Assembly: GCA_037953745.1 (NCBI GenBank)
Contig: JBAKBP010007167.1
Span: forward strand, 1-64,000
Direction of reading: 5' to 3'
Origin: Lithodes maja
Lineage: Eukaryota; Arthropoda; Malacostraca; Decapoda; Lithodidae
DNA length: 64,000 bases
Below are positions 19,066-29,658 of this stretch, piece by piece. The first letter of the stretch is position 1. The number at the start of each line of letters is the position of its first letter. The notes under the pieces are model-generated. The model saw only the letters and a list, made by a program, of their open reading frames with translations, did not search any database and was not told the DNA's origin. A program made the translations under genes and the position numbers.

Positions 19066-22000
19066 AAGGTGGTACCTATATCCGATCTACCTTCTTCTTC
19101 GGTTGAACTAGGTGTAATATTAGCGGATCCACCTTGAGGTGTCGTAATCTCCGATCCACCTTCGGTTGAGCTAGGTATAATAGTAGTAGTAGTGAAGGTG
19201 GTACCCATATCCGATCTACCTTCTTCTTCTTGTGTTGAGCTAGGCGTAATATTAGCGGATTCACCTTGAGGTGTCGCAATCTCCGATCCACCTTCGGTTG
19301 AGCTAATATTAGCGGATTCACCTTGAGGTGTCGCAATCTCCGATCCACCTTCGGTTGAGCTAGGTATAATAGTAGTAGTAGTGAAGGTGGTACCCATATC
19401 CGATCTACCTTTTTCTTCTTGTGTTGAGCTAGGTGTAATATTAGCGGATTCACCTTGAGGTGTCGCAATCTCCGATCCACCTTCGGTTGAGCTAGGTATA
19501 ATAATAGTAGTAGTTGTAGTAGTGAAGGTGGTACCCATATCCGATCTACCTTCTTCTTCTTGTGTTGAGCTAGGTGTAATATTAGCGGATTCACCTTGAG
19601 GTGTCGCAATCTCCGATCCACCTTCGGTTGAGCTAATATTAGCGGATTCACCTTGAGGTGTCGCAATCTCCGATCCACCTTCGGTTGAGCTAGGTATAAT
19701 AGTAGTAGTAGTGAAGGTGGTACCCATATCCGATCTACCTTCTTCTTCGGTTGAGCTAGGTGTAATATTAGCGGATTCACCTTGGGGTGTCATAATCTCC
19801 GATCCACCTTCGGTTGAGCTAGGTATAATAGTAGTAGTACCCATATCCGATCTACCTTCTTCTTCGGTTGAGCTAGGTGTAATATTAGCGGATTCACCTT
19901 GAGGTGTCGCAATCTCCGATCCACCTTCGGTTGAGCTAGGTATAATAGTAGTAGTACCCATATCCAATCTACCTTCTTCTTCGGTTGAGCTAGGTGAAAT
20001 ATTAGCGGATTCACCTTGAGGTGTCGCAATCTCCGATCCACCTTCGGTTGAGCTAGGTATAATAGTGGTAGTACCCATATCCGATCTACCTTCTTCTTCG
20101 GTTGAGCTAGGTGTAATATTAGCGGATTCACCTTGAGGTGTCGCAATCTCCGATCCACCTTCGGTTGAGCTAGGTATAATAGTGGTAGTACCTATATCCG
20201 ATCTACCTTCTTCTTTGGTTGAACTAGGTGTAATATTAGCGGATTCACCTTGAGGTGTCTCAATCTCCGATACACCTTCGGTTGAGCTAGGTATAATATC
20301 CGATCCACCTTCTTCTTGGGTTGAGCTAGGTATAGTGAAGTCTTCGGTTGATCTAGGCGTAGTGAAGGTGTTGGCGGTGGTACCTTCTTCGGTTGATCTA
20401 GGCGTAGTGAAGTTGTTGGCGGTGGTACCTTCTTCGGTTAAGACCGCGTCGTCGCCAGGGGTAACCGAGGGGAGAATAGGGTGAGTAATTGTATCATTGG
20501 CCACGGTGGACCCAATATTATCCAAAATACCATCGGGAGCCATGGTAGTGGGGGGGGTGCAAGTACGAGCAGTGACAGTATCCAATTCCCCTTCGACATC
20601 GGTAATGGTTACGGATCCACCTTCTTCGGTGTCGGTGAGGGTTGGGACCACCACCGCGGTTTCTATTGTGGCAGCGTCGTCCAATGTTACAGTGTCAATA
20701 TCCGATCCCCCTTTTTCGGTTGAGGCAGCGGTGATTGATATATTAGTAATAATATCCGCTCCAACTTCGGGTGTCGTATCGAATCCAACTTCGTCGGTTG
20801 AGACAGGGGTGGTCGATGCACTAGGTATGGTAGTTGTAGTATTATCATTCGATGCACCTTTTTCGTCAGGGGTGGTGGTAGTATCATCATCGTCCGATAC
20901 ACCTTCATCGGTTGGCGTATCACTAGAAATGGTGGGCCCTTCTTTCTCTCCCTCCTTTCGATATTTTATACCACTATCCAAAATATCATCATCCCTCGAC
21001 CTCTTCTTTCGTGTATTAGTTTCCGGCGTAGTATTATTATCAGATACACCTTTGTTAGTTGAGACAGGGGCGGTCGGTCCCTCACTAGGTGGTGTAATAT
21101 TGTCCGATCCAGCTTCCTCAGTTGCGACAGGGTCGTCGCTAGCGGTAGTCGGCAGGGGGGTAGGAGGGATAGTCCCGATATTATTTATGTCAGTAGGGGC
21201 CGTATCAATAGAAATGATGGACCCTTCTTTATCTCCCTCCTTTCCATATTTTATACCAATACCCAAAATATCATCATCCCTCGACCTCCTCTTTCGTGTA
21301 CTAGTTTGTTTTACTCCCACTTTACCCATGGCAGTTCTTTCCCTCAAACGATACATATCTGATATATTTTGAACACTTCCCCTCCCTAGTTGTTTTGTTG
21401 TAGGTTTGCCTGGTTTTACTGTATCGTCTTTCTTTCCTTGCCTCTCTATTGTACCAACAACTGTGCTTTTCTTTGGTCCCTTGGCCTTATTTTTTAAATT
21501 ATATATTTTTGTACCCACATTGGTTTTTGTTTGTCCACTTTTATTGTATATTACCCCCATTGTCTTATTTCTTAAATTATATTTTTTCTTATCCACAATT
21601 ATATTTTTTTCCTGAACACTTTTAAATTTGGTTTGGTTTCCCTGTGTCTCTACCTTGAAGGGGTTGTCAATACCAATGTTTCTTTGACCGTGTAGTCTTT
21701 TAATTTTCTTTCTATTTCGACCACATCCTATTTGTCGCGTATAATGAATCTTGGTCTTATTTCTCAAATTATAAATGAGTTTACCTATATTTATTTTGTC
21801 CATGTCGGTCACTTTTCTTACACGTTTCGACCTGGTGGGCCTGTCACTAGGTTGCGTTGTCCTCTGTGTCTCTACCTTGAAGGGGTCGCCAATACCAATT
21901 TTTCTTTGACCGTGTAATTTTTTACTTTCCTTTCTATTTCGATGACATCCGACTTGTCGCGTATAATTAATCTTGGTCTTATTTCTCAAATTATAAATGA

Positions 22001-25000
22001 GTTTACCTATATTTATTGTGTCTGTGTCGGTCTCTTTTCTTACACGTTTCGACCTGGTGGACCTGTCACTAGGTTGTGTTGTCCTCTGTGTCTCTACCTC
22101 ACCAACACCAATGACATTTCCATATCCGCCGTGTACCGGCTTTGACTGCTCGCCACCAGTTGTTTTTATTTTGGTTCTCTTTTTCTGTGCCCCCGCCTCT
22201 GCCTTACCAACACCCATAACTATTTTTTGACTTCCCTCTCCACTTTGACCCGGGCTCATCTTACCCCTATTTCTTAAATGGTACATTTGTTTGCCAGTAT
22301 TTATGTTTTCATGTCGCTTTGGTCCCTTTGTTTGTGTTTGTTGTAAATCTTTCGTGTTACTTGGTCCGTCTCGTTGGGTGATCTGTGGACCGAGCAATTT
22401 TGTGGTGGCCATAGGTTGTATCCTCCTTTGATTGGAGGCGATTACGGGTTCACCGGAAGATAATCTGGTTTGGACGGTATCTGCCCTTTCGACCCGACCA
22501 CCGTGTCCTTCTACCGTTTGTTGGCCCTCATTTCCTGAGGGGGGTTGTTTCCCTGTATCGTTATATTCAATGTGAGGTGCAACGGGCACCGAATCCTCTA
22601 ATATATTCTTCAAATATGAAATAAAATCTCTGCTCAAGAACCATGTATTGATTTCAACGTTAACCGGTCTCACCGGGTCACTTTCGTCTATTTTAAAATT
22701 TGCGATTTGTTCTCGTAGTTTTTCACCAGATATATCCTGATTATAACTAGGGGGAAAATCTTGGGAAAGTTGTAATAATCTGGATATCGGAAAATCCCCA
22801 TGGTGCGTGTAAAGGTATATTTCCTTATATTCAAAAAATGAAAAATATAGAAATTGAAGTAGACACATAACAGTATTATTGTGTAATTGTGTATGTGTGT
22901 TTTCAAGACTTAGAATAAATAGATATACTTCTTTGTGACCTGTTACAGCTTTGATATTTACATTTAAGAATTGTTCTAAATATGGAGGAATTAGTCGATA
23001 CAAATCTATATAATATTTATATATAAAAGAAATAAAATTCTTTGTAAATATAACCTTGGTTTTTTTTTTTAGTGTTGTCCATTTCTCTGAGTGGCCACTG
23101 GTGACCTTACCTTTTTCGGTTATTTTTTTGCGCTCATATTTCGGGCCCCAATTTCTTAAAAGGTACTTTTTTTTGCCAATGTTTATTTTTTCGCGCAGCA
23201 GCCTTGGTTTTACATATCGCTTTGGTTCAGAATCACATTTCCTTTTTCTGGTTTGTTGTAACTCTTTCGTGTTACTTGGTCCAGTATCAATGTCTCTTTG
23301 GGTGATCTGTGGACCGAGCAATTTTGTGGTGGCCATAGGTTGTATCCTCCTTTGATTTGAGGCGATTACGGGTTCACCGGAAGATAATCTGGTTTGGACG
23401 GTATCTGCCCTTTCGACCCGACCACCGTGTCCTTCTACCGTTTGTTGGCCCTCATTTCCTGAGGTGGGTTGCTTCCCTGTATCGTTATATTCAATGTGAG
23501 GTGCAACGGGCACCGAATCCTCTAATATATTCTTCAAATATGAAATAAAATCTCTGCTCAAGAACCATGTATTGATTTCAACGTTAACCGGTCTCACCGG
23601 GTCACTTTCGTCTATTTTAAAATTTGCGATTTGTTCTCGTAGTTTTTCACCAGATATATCCCGATTATAACTAGGGGGAAAATCTTGGGAAAGTTGTAAT
23701 AATCTGGATATCGGAAAATCCCCATGGTGCGTGTAAAGGTATATTTCCTTATATTCAAAAAATGAAAAATATAGAAATTGAAGTAGACACATAACAGTAT
23801 TATTGTGTAATTTTGTATTTGACTGGTTAAGATATACAATAAATAGATATGTTTCCACGTGGCCTCCTACATCTTTGGTATTTTCATATAAGAATAATTC
23901 TAAATATGGAAGAATTAGATTATGTAAATCTATATAATATTTATACATAAAAGAAATAAAACGCTTTGTAAATGAATTCATTGTTCGTGTTTTATGTTTT
24001 GTTTTCCTTTTCTTGGCCGTATCTGATCCGCCGCTGGTGGCCTTACCTTTTTCGGTCTGTTTTGTTTTTTTCTTAGGATTTTTCATGTTTCTAGCTGTTA
24101 CATCTCTATAATTAATACGACAACGTTCCCGTAATTGCATAGGAGAGATATTTTCTATAATATCTTCACTCTGAAACCATTTTTGTAAATTATGTTGTTT
24201 AATTACCTCGGGTGGTTTTATAGTGCTAGTTTTTGTTATTAGTATGGTATTTATACGTTGTTGTAGGTCCTCCTGTATATTGGGGTTATTATCATCATAA
24301 CTGGGAGGAAAATTCTTCGACAATTCTTGTAATCTGGATAGGGGAAAAAAATCATTATATTTGTTTAAATACAAATTGGGATTATTTAAAAATATATAAT
24401 ATAAAAATTGAAAAAGTATTAATATACCAGTTTTATATAAATGTTCATTTTCAGTTTGGAGATGAAGAAGAAATTGGTATATTTGTTCAAAATCTAAAGG
24501 TTTTTCTCCTTCAATATTTGTTATAAATTTTTGAAATTCCTCGTGATATCTATCGTATATTTCCGAATAATAATTATATATAAACTGAAAATAATATAGG
24601 GTACTGGGGGATATAGTATCACTCAGATCTGTCGTTTTAAATTGGGGTTCGGGGCCAGTAATGGGCTCTTGTTTTATTCCTTCGGGAGAGGATGTTTTAT
24701 TCGTTGGCAATAATTTCGGGTTAGTCCCCCTCACCCGTTTTGACCTAGCTCCTCTTTCCATCTTATTGGTTACCACCTTCGTCGACAAACGGGGAGACTC
24801 CTCCATTGTCATATCTTCTTCTACGGGGTAAGTTGTATCGAAATCTTTGGTCTCACCCCTTTTACCGTAAAGTCTATATTGTTTTGGTATAGCTCCCGCT
24901 CCACTGGCAGCCGCCTGTATCTCACCTGTTCCAGAGTCAATCTCACCCGGCGTCACTCCACTGGTTGGTACATTCTCTATCTTAACCGTTCCAGAGTCGA

Positions 25001-27563
25001 TCTCACCCGCTCCACTGGCAGCCGCCTGTACATTCTCTATCTTAACCGTTCCAGAGTGGATCTCACCCGGCACCGCTCCACTGGCAGCCGCCTGTATCTC
25101 ACCTGTTCCAGAGTCAATCTCACCCAGCGTCACTCCACTGGTTGGTACATTCTCTATCTTAACCGTTCCAGAGTCGATCTCACCCGCTCCACTGGCAGCC
25201 GCCTGTACATTCTCTATCTTAACCGTTCCAGAGTCGATCTCACCCGGCACCGCTCCACTGGCAGCCGCCTGTACATTCTCTATCTCACCCGCTCCACTGG
25301 CTGGTACATTCTCTATCTTAACCGTTCCAGAGTCGATCTCACCCGGCACCGCTCCACTGGCTGGTACATTCTCTATCTTAACCATTCCAATCTCACCCGG
25401 CGCCGGCACTGAGGGGGAGAGGGTGGGATCTTGTATCGTCTTCCCCTTTTTGTTGTAAATGGAAAAAGGGTCTTCGTTTTTTCTCTTGGAGCTATCCCGT
25501 TGAAAGTCCATTTCGTATGTATTCGCAAGTGTTTCCTCCTCATCTGTATAACTTAAAGAATAATATTCCGGTTTGTGTTGAAGAATTGTATGATGTTTAG
25601 ACTTACTTATCATATTATCATAATCTATATTTAACATATCATACCGAAATATTTCGGAGGCTTTTACTAATTTATCGAATTCATTTAAATTATCTTGCTT
25701 TATTTTTTCCGAAGCATTTATCCTCAACTCTGTTATAACTGATTTTGCCTGTGGTGAAAAAGAAGGGTTGTTTTTTATAAAAGAATTATAATTATTGAAG
25801 AGTTTGAATTTTCCTTTGAAGATACGGGTCTTCTCCTCCTTTGAACCTCCATCGATATAATTGAAATTTGTGTTATTAAGGGCGAAGTGTATTAGCCCAT
25901 GGGGTGGATAGAGTTCATTCAAATTCCACATTAATGTTCTCCCCCCCTGGGCAAACTTTGAATTGGATGCGGTGGTTAGTAACATAGATTTGGAAAAACC
26001 ATCATTATCATCTTCATTTAATTTTTGAATATCAAATGCCATCATGTTCTCACAATCTACTATAATATTCGCATTTTGCGACTGGCGACGACCCCATTCC
26101 CCCACATGCGATCTATCATTTAATGTACACCGAGAGACGTTAAGTATATATTTTTTCGCTAGGTGGGCCAATATATTGAAATGGGGGGAGTGTATGTGAT
26201 TAACTAAGAAGACTGCATAATCGGCATGATATCTACCCGTAATGTGTAGAGTATGATCAGTATCACCTATTATCGAAAGAGCTACGGACACTAGTTTTCG
26301 AAGGGATAAGTACACATAGGTAAACACACTCAATAGTATATCCTTGGGTAGATCTATGGTATGGTCCAATAGCGCATGCGCTTTAGCCAAAAGGTACTGA
26401 AAACTTATCGCCACTAGATTATAATCCAACGCATTATACGATTCACTCAATGGCAACAAATAATAAAAAGGTGAGGTGTAGGCCAAGATAGTAATTAGCC
26501 TTTTAAATTCAGCCACAGTTTGAAACTGAGACGAGTGTATAAAGATTTCTTCACTAAAGACCTTTATTATTTCCTCGTACAATTTACGACGAGTTTCCCC
26601 TGATAATATTGTCCTCGGAGCCTTAAACCATGCTATAAATACCGCTTTGTGTTTGGACAATAACATGTGTTTAAATAAAGAAAGCTTATCGGTTGATTTG
26701 ATCCCGCGTCGGATTCTAAAATAACAATAAGAAATAATATCCAGATTCATCATATTGTGAGCGGGTTTCGGGTCTTTTTTAATTTCGATATCTATGAGTA
26801 AATCAAAATTTAATTTGTCATAAAAATCATTAATGTAAGCTTCTAAATCAAGACACGTTACGGGGAAGAATATATTGAGAATATAATTATCAATTACTAA
26901 GGGTTGAGTTATTGAATGAAAGCCCAGTCCTAGAGATTTTTGGAGAAGGTCAATCCATATCGGTTTTTTTGTTTCACTCATCAGGTTTGCCGATTCGGTT
27001 TCAAATCTTTCAATCATCTCTCTGTGTAACCCATGGATAATAATTGTCGGCGCCGAGTTTAATAACTCTGAATTTGAACGTGGCGTTAGAAATGTTTGTT
27101 GGTCTGTAACGTATCCTTGCCAGTCGTCTAGGCCGATATAGAATTGAATTAAATTTGGGACCCCGGGAAAAAAAAAATTACACATGGCCACCTTGTCATC
27201 AGATTGAAGTACTGGACTGTAATAATTCCGACTTAGACAAGCCAAATGAATACAAAATTTATTTATGTACAGGTTGCCCATATTATTAACAGTAAGTATC
27301 TCACCAGTTGATGGATCTTGCGAAAGGTTTATAAATTCCCCCATATCCAAAATGGGAATTTGATCATACCATCGGTCTAACGTTCTATCTTTGTCACAAG
27401 CTAATATTATCCATTTTCTGTCGAGTTGTCCAGTATGGATTTCATGCGAGCTATTCTTCGTTATTTTTATTTGGTTTTTACCATTTTTGAATATCATTTC
27501 ACTCTTGGTCTCCTTTAAAATGTCTGACCTATTGTAAAATCCCACGATATAGAGGATTTCCAA
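18171..27563 (-). CDS. Giant modular virus-like protein (about 3,100 aa)
   Basis: An unbroken frame of 3,130 codons. The first codon at 27563 is TTG and the first ATG is at 27497. The frame continues upstream through an A9 run (27570-27578), where it is offset +1 from the 120-aa ORF, so the N-terminus may really lie there. Residues 1-710: a normal-complexity domain I do not recognise. About 717-895: tandem GEIDSGTVKIENV-type repeats. About 986-1152, 1194-1358 and 1504-1667: three copies of a helical module with FPLSRLQELS/FPISRLLQLS and FPPSY signatures, the last two nearly identical. About 1460-2070: basic linkers with seven Y-x-L-(R/K)-(N/E) motifs. About 2410-2830: eleven Ser/Thr repeats (SSTEGGSEIATPQGESANI) with Asn-Ile-Thr/Ser sequons and Thr runs. 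The end is Pro-rich. No signal peptide or transmembrane segment. Size and repeats recall large structural proteins of big DNA viruses, but I cannot name a homologue. Confidence 0.75.
19076..20330 (-). repeat. Ser/Thr-rich coding repeat array
   Basis: Eleven related units of about 57-145 bp encode SSTEGGSEI...PQGESANI followed by EEEGRSDMGTT and a variable Thr run (GTA/GTT codons on the plus strand). Length differences come mostly from the Thr triplet tract and from two units lacking the EEEGRSDMG part. Confidence 0.85.
22348..23800 (-). repeat. Two ~530-bp near-identical coding direct repeats
   Basis: About 22348-22880 and 23271-23805 (offset about 923 bp) are nearly identical and encode the second half of a helical module plus its downstream linker. 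Sequence between them (about 22880-23270) has diverged. Recent duplication or gene conversion inside the giant ORF. Confidence 0.8.
24880..25415 (-). repeat. GEIDSGTVKIENV coding repeat array
   Basis: Tandem copies of a roughly 60-bp unit encode GEIDSGTVKIENV plus QAAASGA/PASGA/PTSGV spacers. At least nine copies of varying completeness, a classic short tandem coding array. Confidence 0.85.
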
Positions 27564-27891
27564 AATCTCTTTTTTTTTGGGGACTATTTAAACTTGTATA
27601 TTTATATGTGGCATAAAGAGTTTTAATCATTAGATTGAAGTAAAGACATTTGTGTTCATTGTCTAAGTAACCTTGATAGAGCTTGGCAATTGGCTTATTA
27701 ATTAATTTTAAATTTTTGTGTCTCTCCGTCGATATTTTTACGGTAGTTGGAGATAATAGATTACGATCGTAATAACAACATCTATTAACCAACATTAAAT
27801 GTTCATTTTTGTAATCTCTCTGTCTAATATGGCCCAATTTAGACACAACACAATCACATAATTGGGCTAAATATAGTTGGTTGAGATCCAT
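27529..27891 (-). CDS. 120-aa ORF, probable N-terminus of the giant gene
   Basis: 120 aa from the ATG at 27891 (the frame also has a TTG two codons upstream). It is Cys-, Tyr- and Leu-rich with no known motif. Its last 18 codons follow an A9 homopolymer (27570-27578 on the plus strand as T9). Removing one base of that run would carry this frame straight into the 3,130-codon frame, which lacks an ATG until 27497. I therefore suspect one gene with a one-base insertion, a sequencing error, or slippage at the run. It lies head-to-head with the VWA gene. Confidence 0.6.
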   Translation of the reverse strand: MDLNQLYLAQLCDCVVSKLGHIRQRDYKNEHLMLVNRCCYYDRNLLSPTTVKISTERHKNLKLINKPIAKLYQGYLDNEHKCLYFNLMIKTLYATYKYTSLNSPQKKRDFGNPLYRGILQ

Positions 27892-27956
27892 ATTCAATAA
27901 ATTATTTCTATATTAAATTTAATATTTATATTAACTTATAACTGTGTATTTGCCAG
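27892..27956. promoter_or_regulatory. Short AT-rich bidirectional promoter region
   Basis: Only 65 bp separate the ATG at 27891 (minus) from the ATG at 27957 (plus). The gap is almost entirely A/T with TATT/AATA runs suitable for TATA elements on both strands. Confidence 0.45.
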
Positions 27957-28982
27957 ATGGGGGGAAAGCTCTCCACCGGTGGCGGTCCGCGTAAACCAAA
28001 GATCATACTGGACAATCTAGTGGCGAATCAATACGCCGCCACCCCCCCCCCCAATCTAATTGTCTACTATACGCTGGATGTGACAGGATCCATGGCCGCG
28101 TTTTGGCCCCATATCAAGATATCTCTCAGAGACATTGTATACAGTCTTCATCATTATTATGGGGGTATTCGCATCGTATTTGTAATATATGGAGATCACG
28201 ACAAGAGATCTCCCTATACGATGAAGGCCATAGATTTATCCCCCCATAATAAGTCCAAGGTTGAGATGAGCAAGTGGCTGGATGAGATACTGGCCGATAT
28301 TGAATGTGTCGGGGGGGAAAGATATCCCGAGACGGCCTTCCTTACCTCGCTATGTTATATTCTACAATATCTCTATAAGCGAGACGCCGCCATACCCATC
28401 ATTATTGTCAATGTGACAAATGGGGATATGCGGTTAACCAATTACAATTCTAAGGAGGGCAATACAGAAAGCGAGCACCTTCTCCGATCTTTTGGTAACT
28501 CTATTACCCCCGAGAATATTATTGGGACCATGTATAGGCGGGGGGTGAAGCTGGTGAACCTATTTCTTGGAGCCCCGACCGAATGCGATGAATATATTCA
28601 ATTAGAAATGTATGCCCGGCAAATGTACACCCAAGCCAGTCTGGTAGAGACATACTTGCCAAATAAGAAAATAAATCATACCATTATCACAAACTTTATG
28701 ATTAAACACTGTAGCGCGTGCTTTTTCACTAAACCTCCGAATATGGATACCGAACAATTATTCGGCGTCGATGTTACCTTTGGCGATAGTACCGCGTATA
28801 TCATACTAATGCAAACATACACACACGAGAATTATAAATGTATGCAAAGTATAGACGGAATTGAAAAATCTTTGAGGTGGAGGGTCGAGCGAGCGCACAT
28901 GGTGGGGATTAGGAGATTGGATGTCAAGAGCCGGCAGCTACGTGACCAATATCTGGAATTCGGCCACTGGGTGAGGCCGTAG
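27957..28982 (+). CDS. von Willebrand factor A-domain protein, possible N-myristoylation
   Basis: 341 aa. Residues about 34-210 form a VWA fold: hydrophobic strand, then DVTGSM at 41-46 (DxTxS form of the metal-binding MIDAS motif), VGGERYPET at 118-126 supplying the second MIDAS Thr, and a hydrophobic strand with NGD at 155-157 for the third. DVTGSM and GGxxxPE are typical of intracellular VWA proteins such as the VWKA kinase group rather than integrins. The N-terminus MGGKLS fits the MGxxxS/T myristoylation pattern, so membrane attachment is plausible. The C-terminal 110 residues are not recognised. The start ATG follows a 65-bp promoter gap. The 3' end overlaps the oppositely oriented membrane-protein gene by 59 bp. 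A binding or assembly role is inferred from the fold only. Confidence 0.85.
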   Translation: MGGKLSTGGGPRKPKIILDNLVANQYAATPPPNLIVYYTLDVTGSMAAFWPHIKISLRDIVYSLHHYYGGIRIVFVIYGDHDKRSPYTMKAIDLSPHNKSKVEMSKWLDEILADIECVGGERYPETAFLTSLCYILQYLYKRDAAIPIIIVNVTNGDMRLTNYNSKEGNTESEHLLRSFGNSITPENIIGTMYRRGVKLVNLFLGAPTECDEYIQLEMYARQMYTQASLVETYLPNKKINHTIITNFMIKHCSACFFTKPPNMDTEQLFGVDVTFGDSTAYIILMQTYTHENYKCMQSIDGIEKSLRWRVERAHMVGIRRLDVKSRQLRDQYLEFGHWVRP

Positions 28983-29658
28983 GTTTTCGGTGACCCATTG
29001 GGAGAAACTTGTTGAGGATTGTAGGGGTGAATACGCATATGGCCAATATTAATAAAATAACTATACATGGAAAAAATATATTTTTTATCGTGTTACCGGC
29101 CACATCTAATCCCACGTCTAATATATCTACACCAGCAGATAAAGCAATATCGGTAACTGCTTCAAAGATGTTTGGGGCATCGTCGCAGGAAATACTGGTT
29201 CCTTCTTCTATATTCTCCATATTAAAGAGGGTGGTTAATGGGAATCCGGCTTGTGTAGCACCCCAGCCACCGCAAGGACCGTACGTATTTACATCCCTGA
29301 CCGAACAATGGGTGAAACCCATTGTCTCAGTATCGTGACCATTGTAGTCTATTATATAGTCTCCCTCGTCATGATGTTTTTCCCATTCCACAATTTCTTT
29401 GTGAAATGGGTGTATTGAAACCTGAGCAAATGAGGAAGTTTGTTTATTGGCACACGAATATTCCAATATTTTACGACTGCGTCTTTTGGTCACCATGGAG
29501 TCATCGCAGTAATTCATATGACATCCCGCCGAATCCAATAGCCAAGGCTGTACAATTATCTTAAAAAAACCTACCGCGAGACCGCCCACAATAGTGTATT
29601 TGAAGAATTTGGTGCTTATTTGTTTTAAAGTTTTTTTCCTAGCCAAGAATGGTATCAT
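28924..29658 (-). CDS. Two-span membrane protein, Cys-containing (244 aa)
   Basis: 244 aa from the ATG at 29658. A basic N-terminus (residues 1-18) precedes a hydrophobic span at about 19-40. A Cys-containing domain of about 150 residues follows (Cys near 46, 51, 69, 118, 128, 158). A second, strongly hydrophobic span lies at about 190-213, then a Pro/Ser tail. The arrangement resembles virion envelope proteins of large arthropod DNA viruses, in which an N-terminal anchor and disulfides are common. I cannot assign it to a named family. It is tail-to-tail with the VWA gene, overlapping its last 59 bp. It is the last gene before the satellite, which starts within a few bases of its ATG, so its promoter may be missing. 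Confidence 0.7.
   Translation of the reverse strand: MIPFLARKKTLKQISTKFFKYTIVGGLAVGFFKIIVQPWLLDSAGCHMNYCDDSMVTKRRSRKILEYSCANKQTSSFAQVSIHPFHKEIVEWEKHHDEGDYIIDYNGHDTETMGFTHCSVRDVNTYGPCGGWGATQAGFPLTTLFNMENIEEGTSISCDDAPNIFEAVTDIALSAGVDILDVGLDVAGNTIKNIFFPCIVILLILAICVFTPTILNKFLPMGHRKPTASPSGRIPDIGHVAAGS

Noticed and set aside
19076..20330. Regularly repeated DNA that could be mistaken for a CRISPR array
   Set aside because: The units are in-frame coding repeats of variable length with no unique spacers, in eukaryotic sequence.
20497..25412. Long frames on the strand opposite the giant ORF, including 291 and 177 codons
   Set aside because: Antisense shadows of the repeat arrays; low-complexity translation and no independent promoter.
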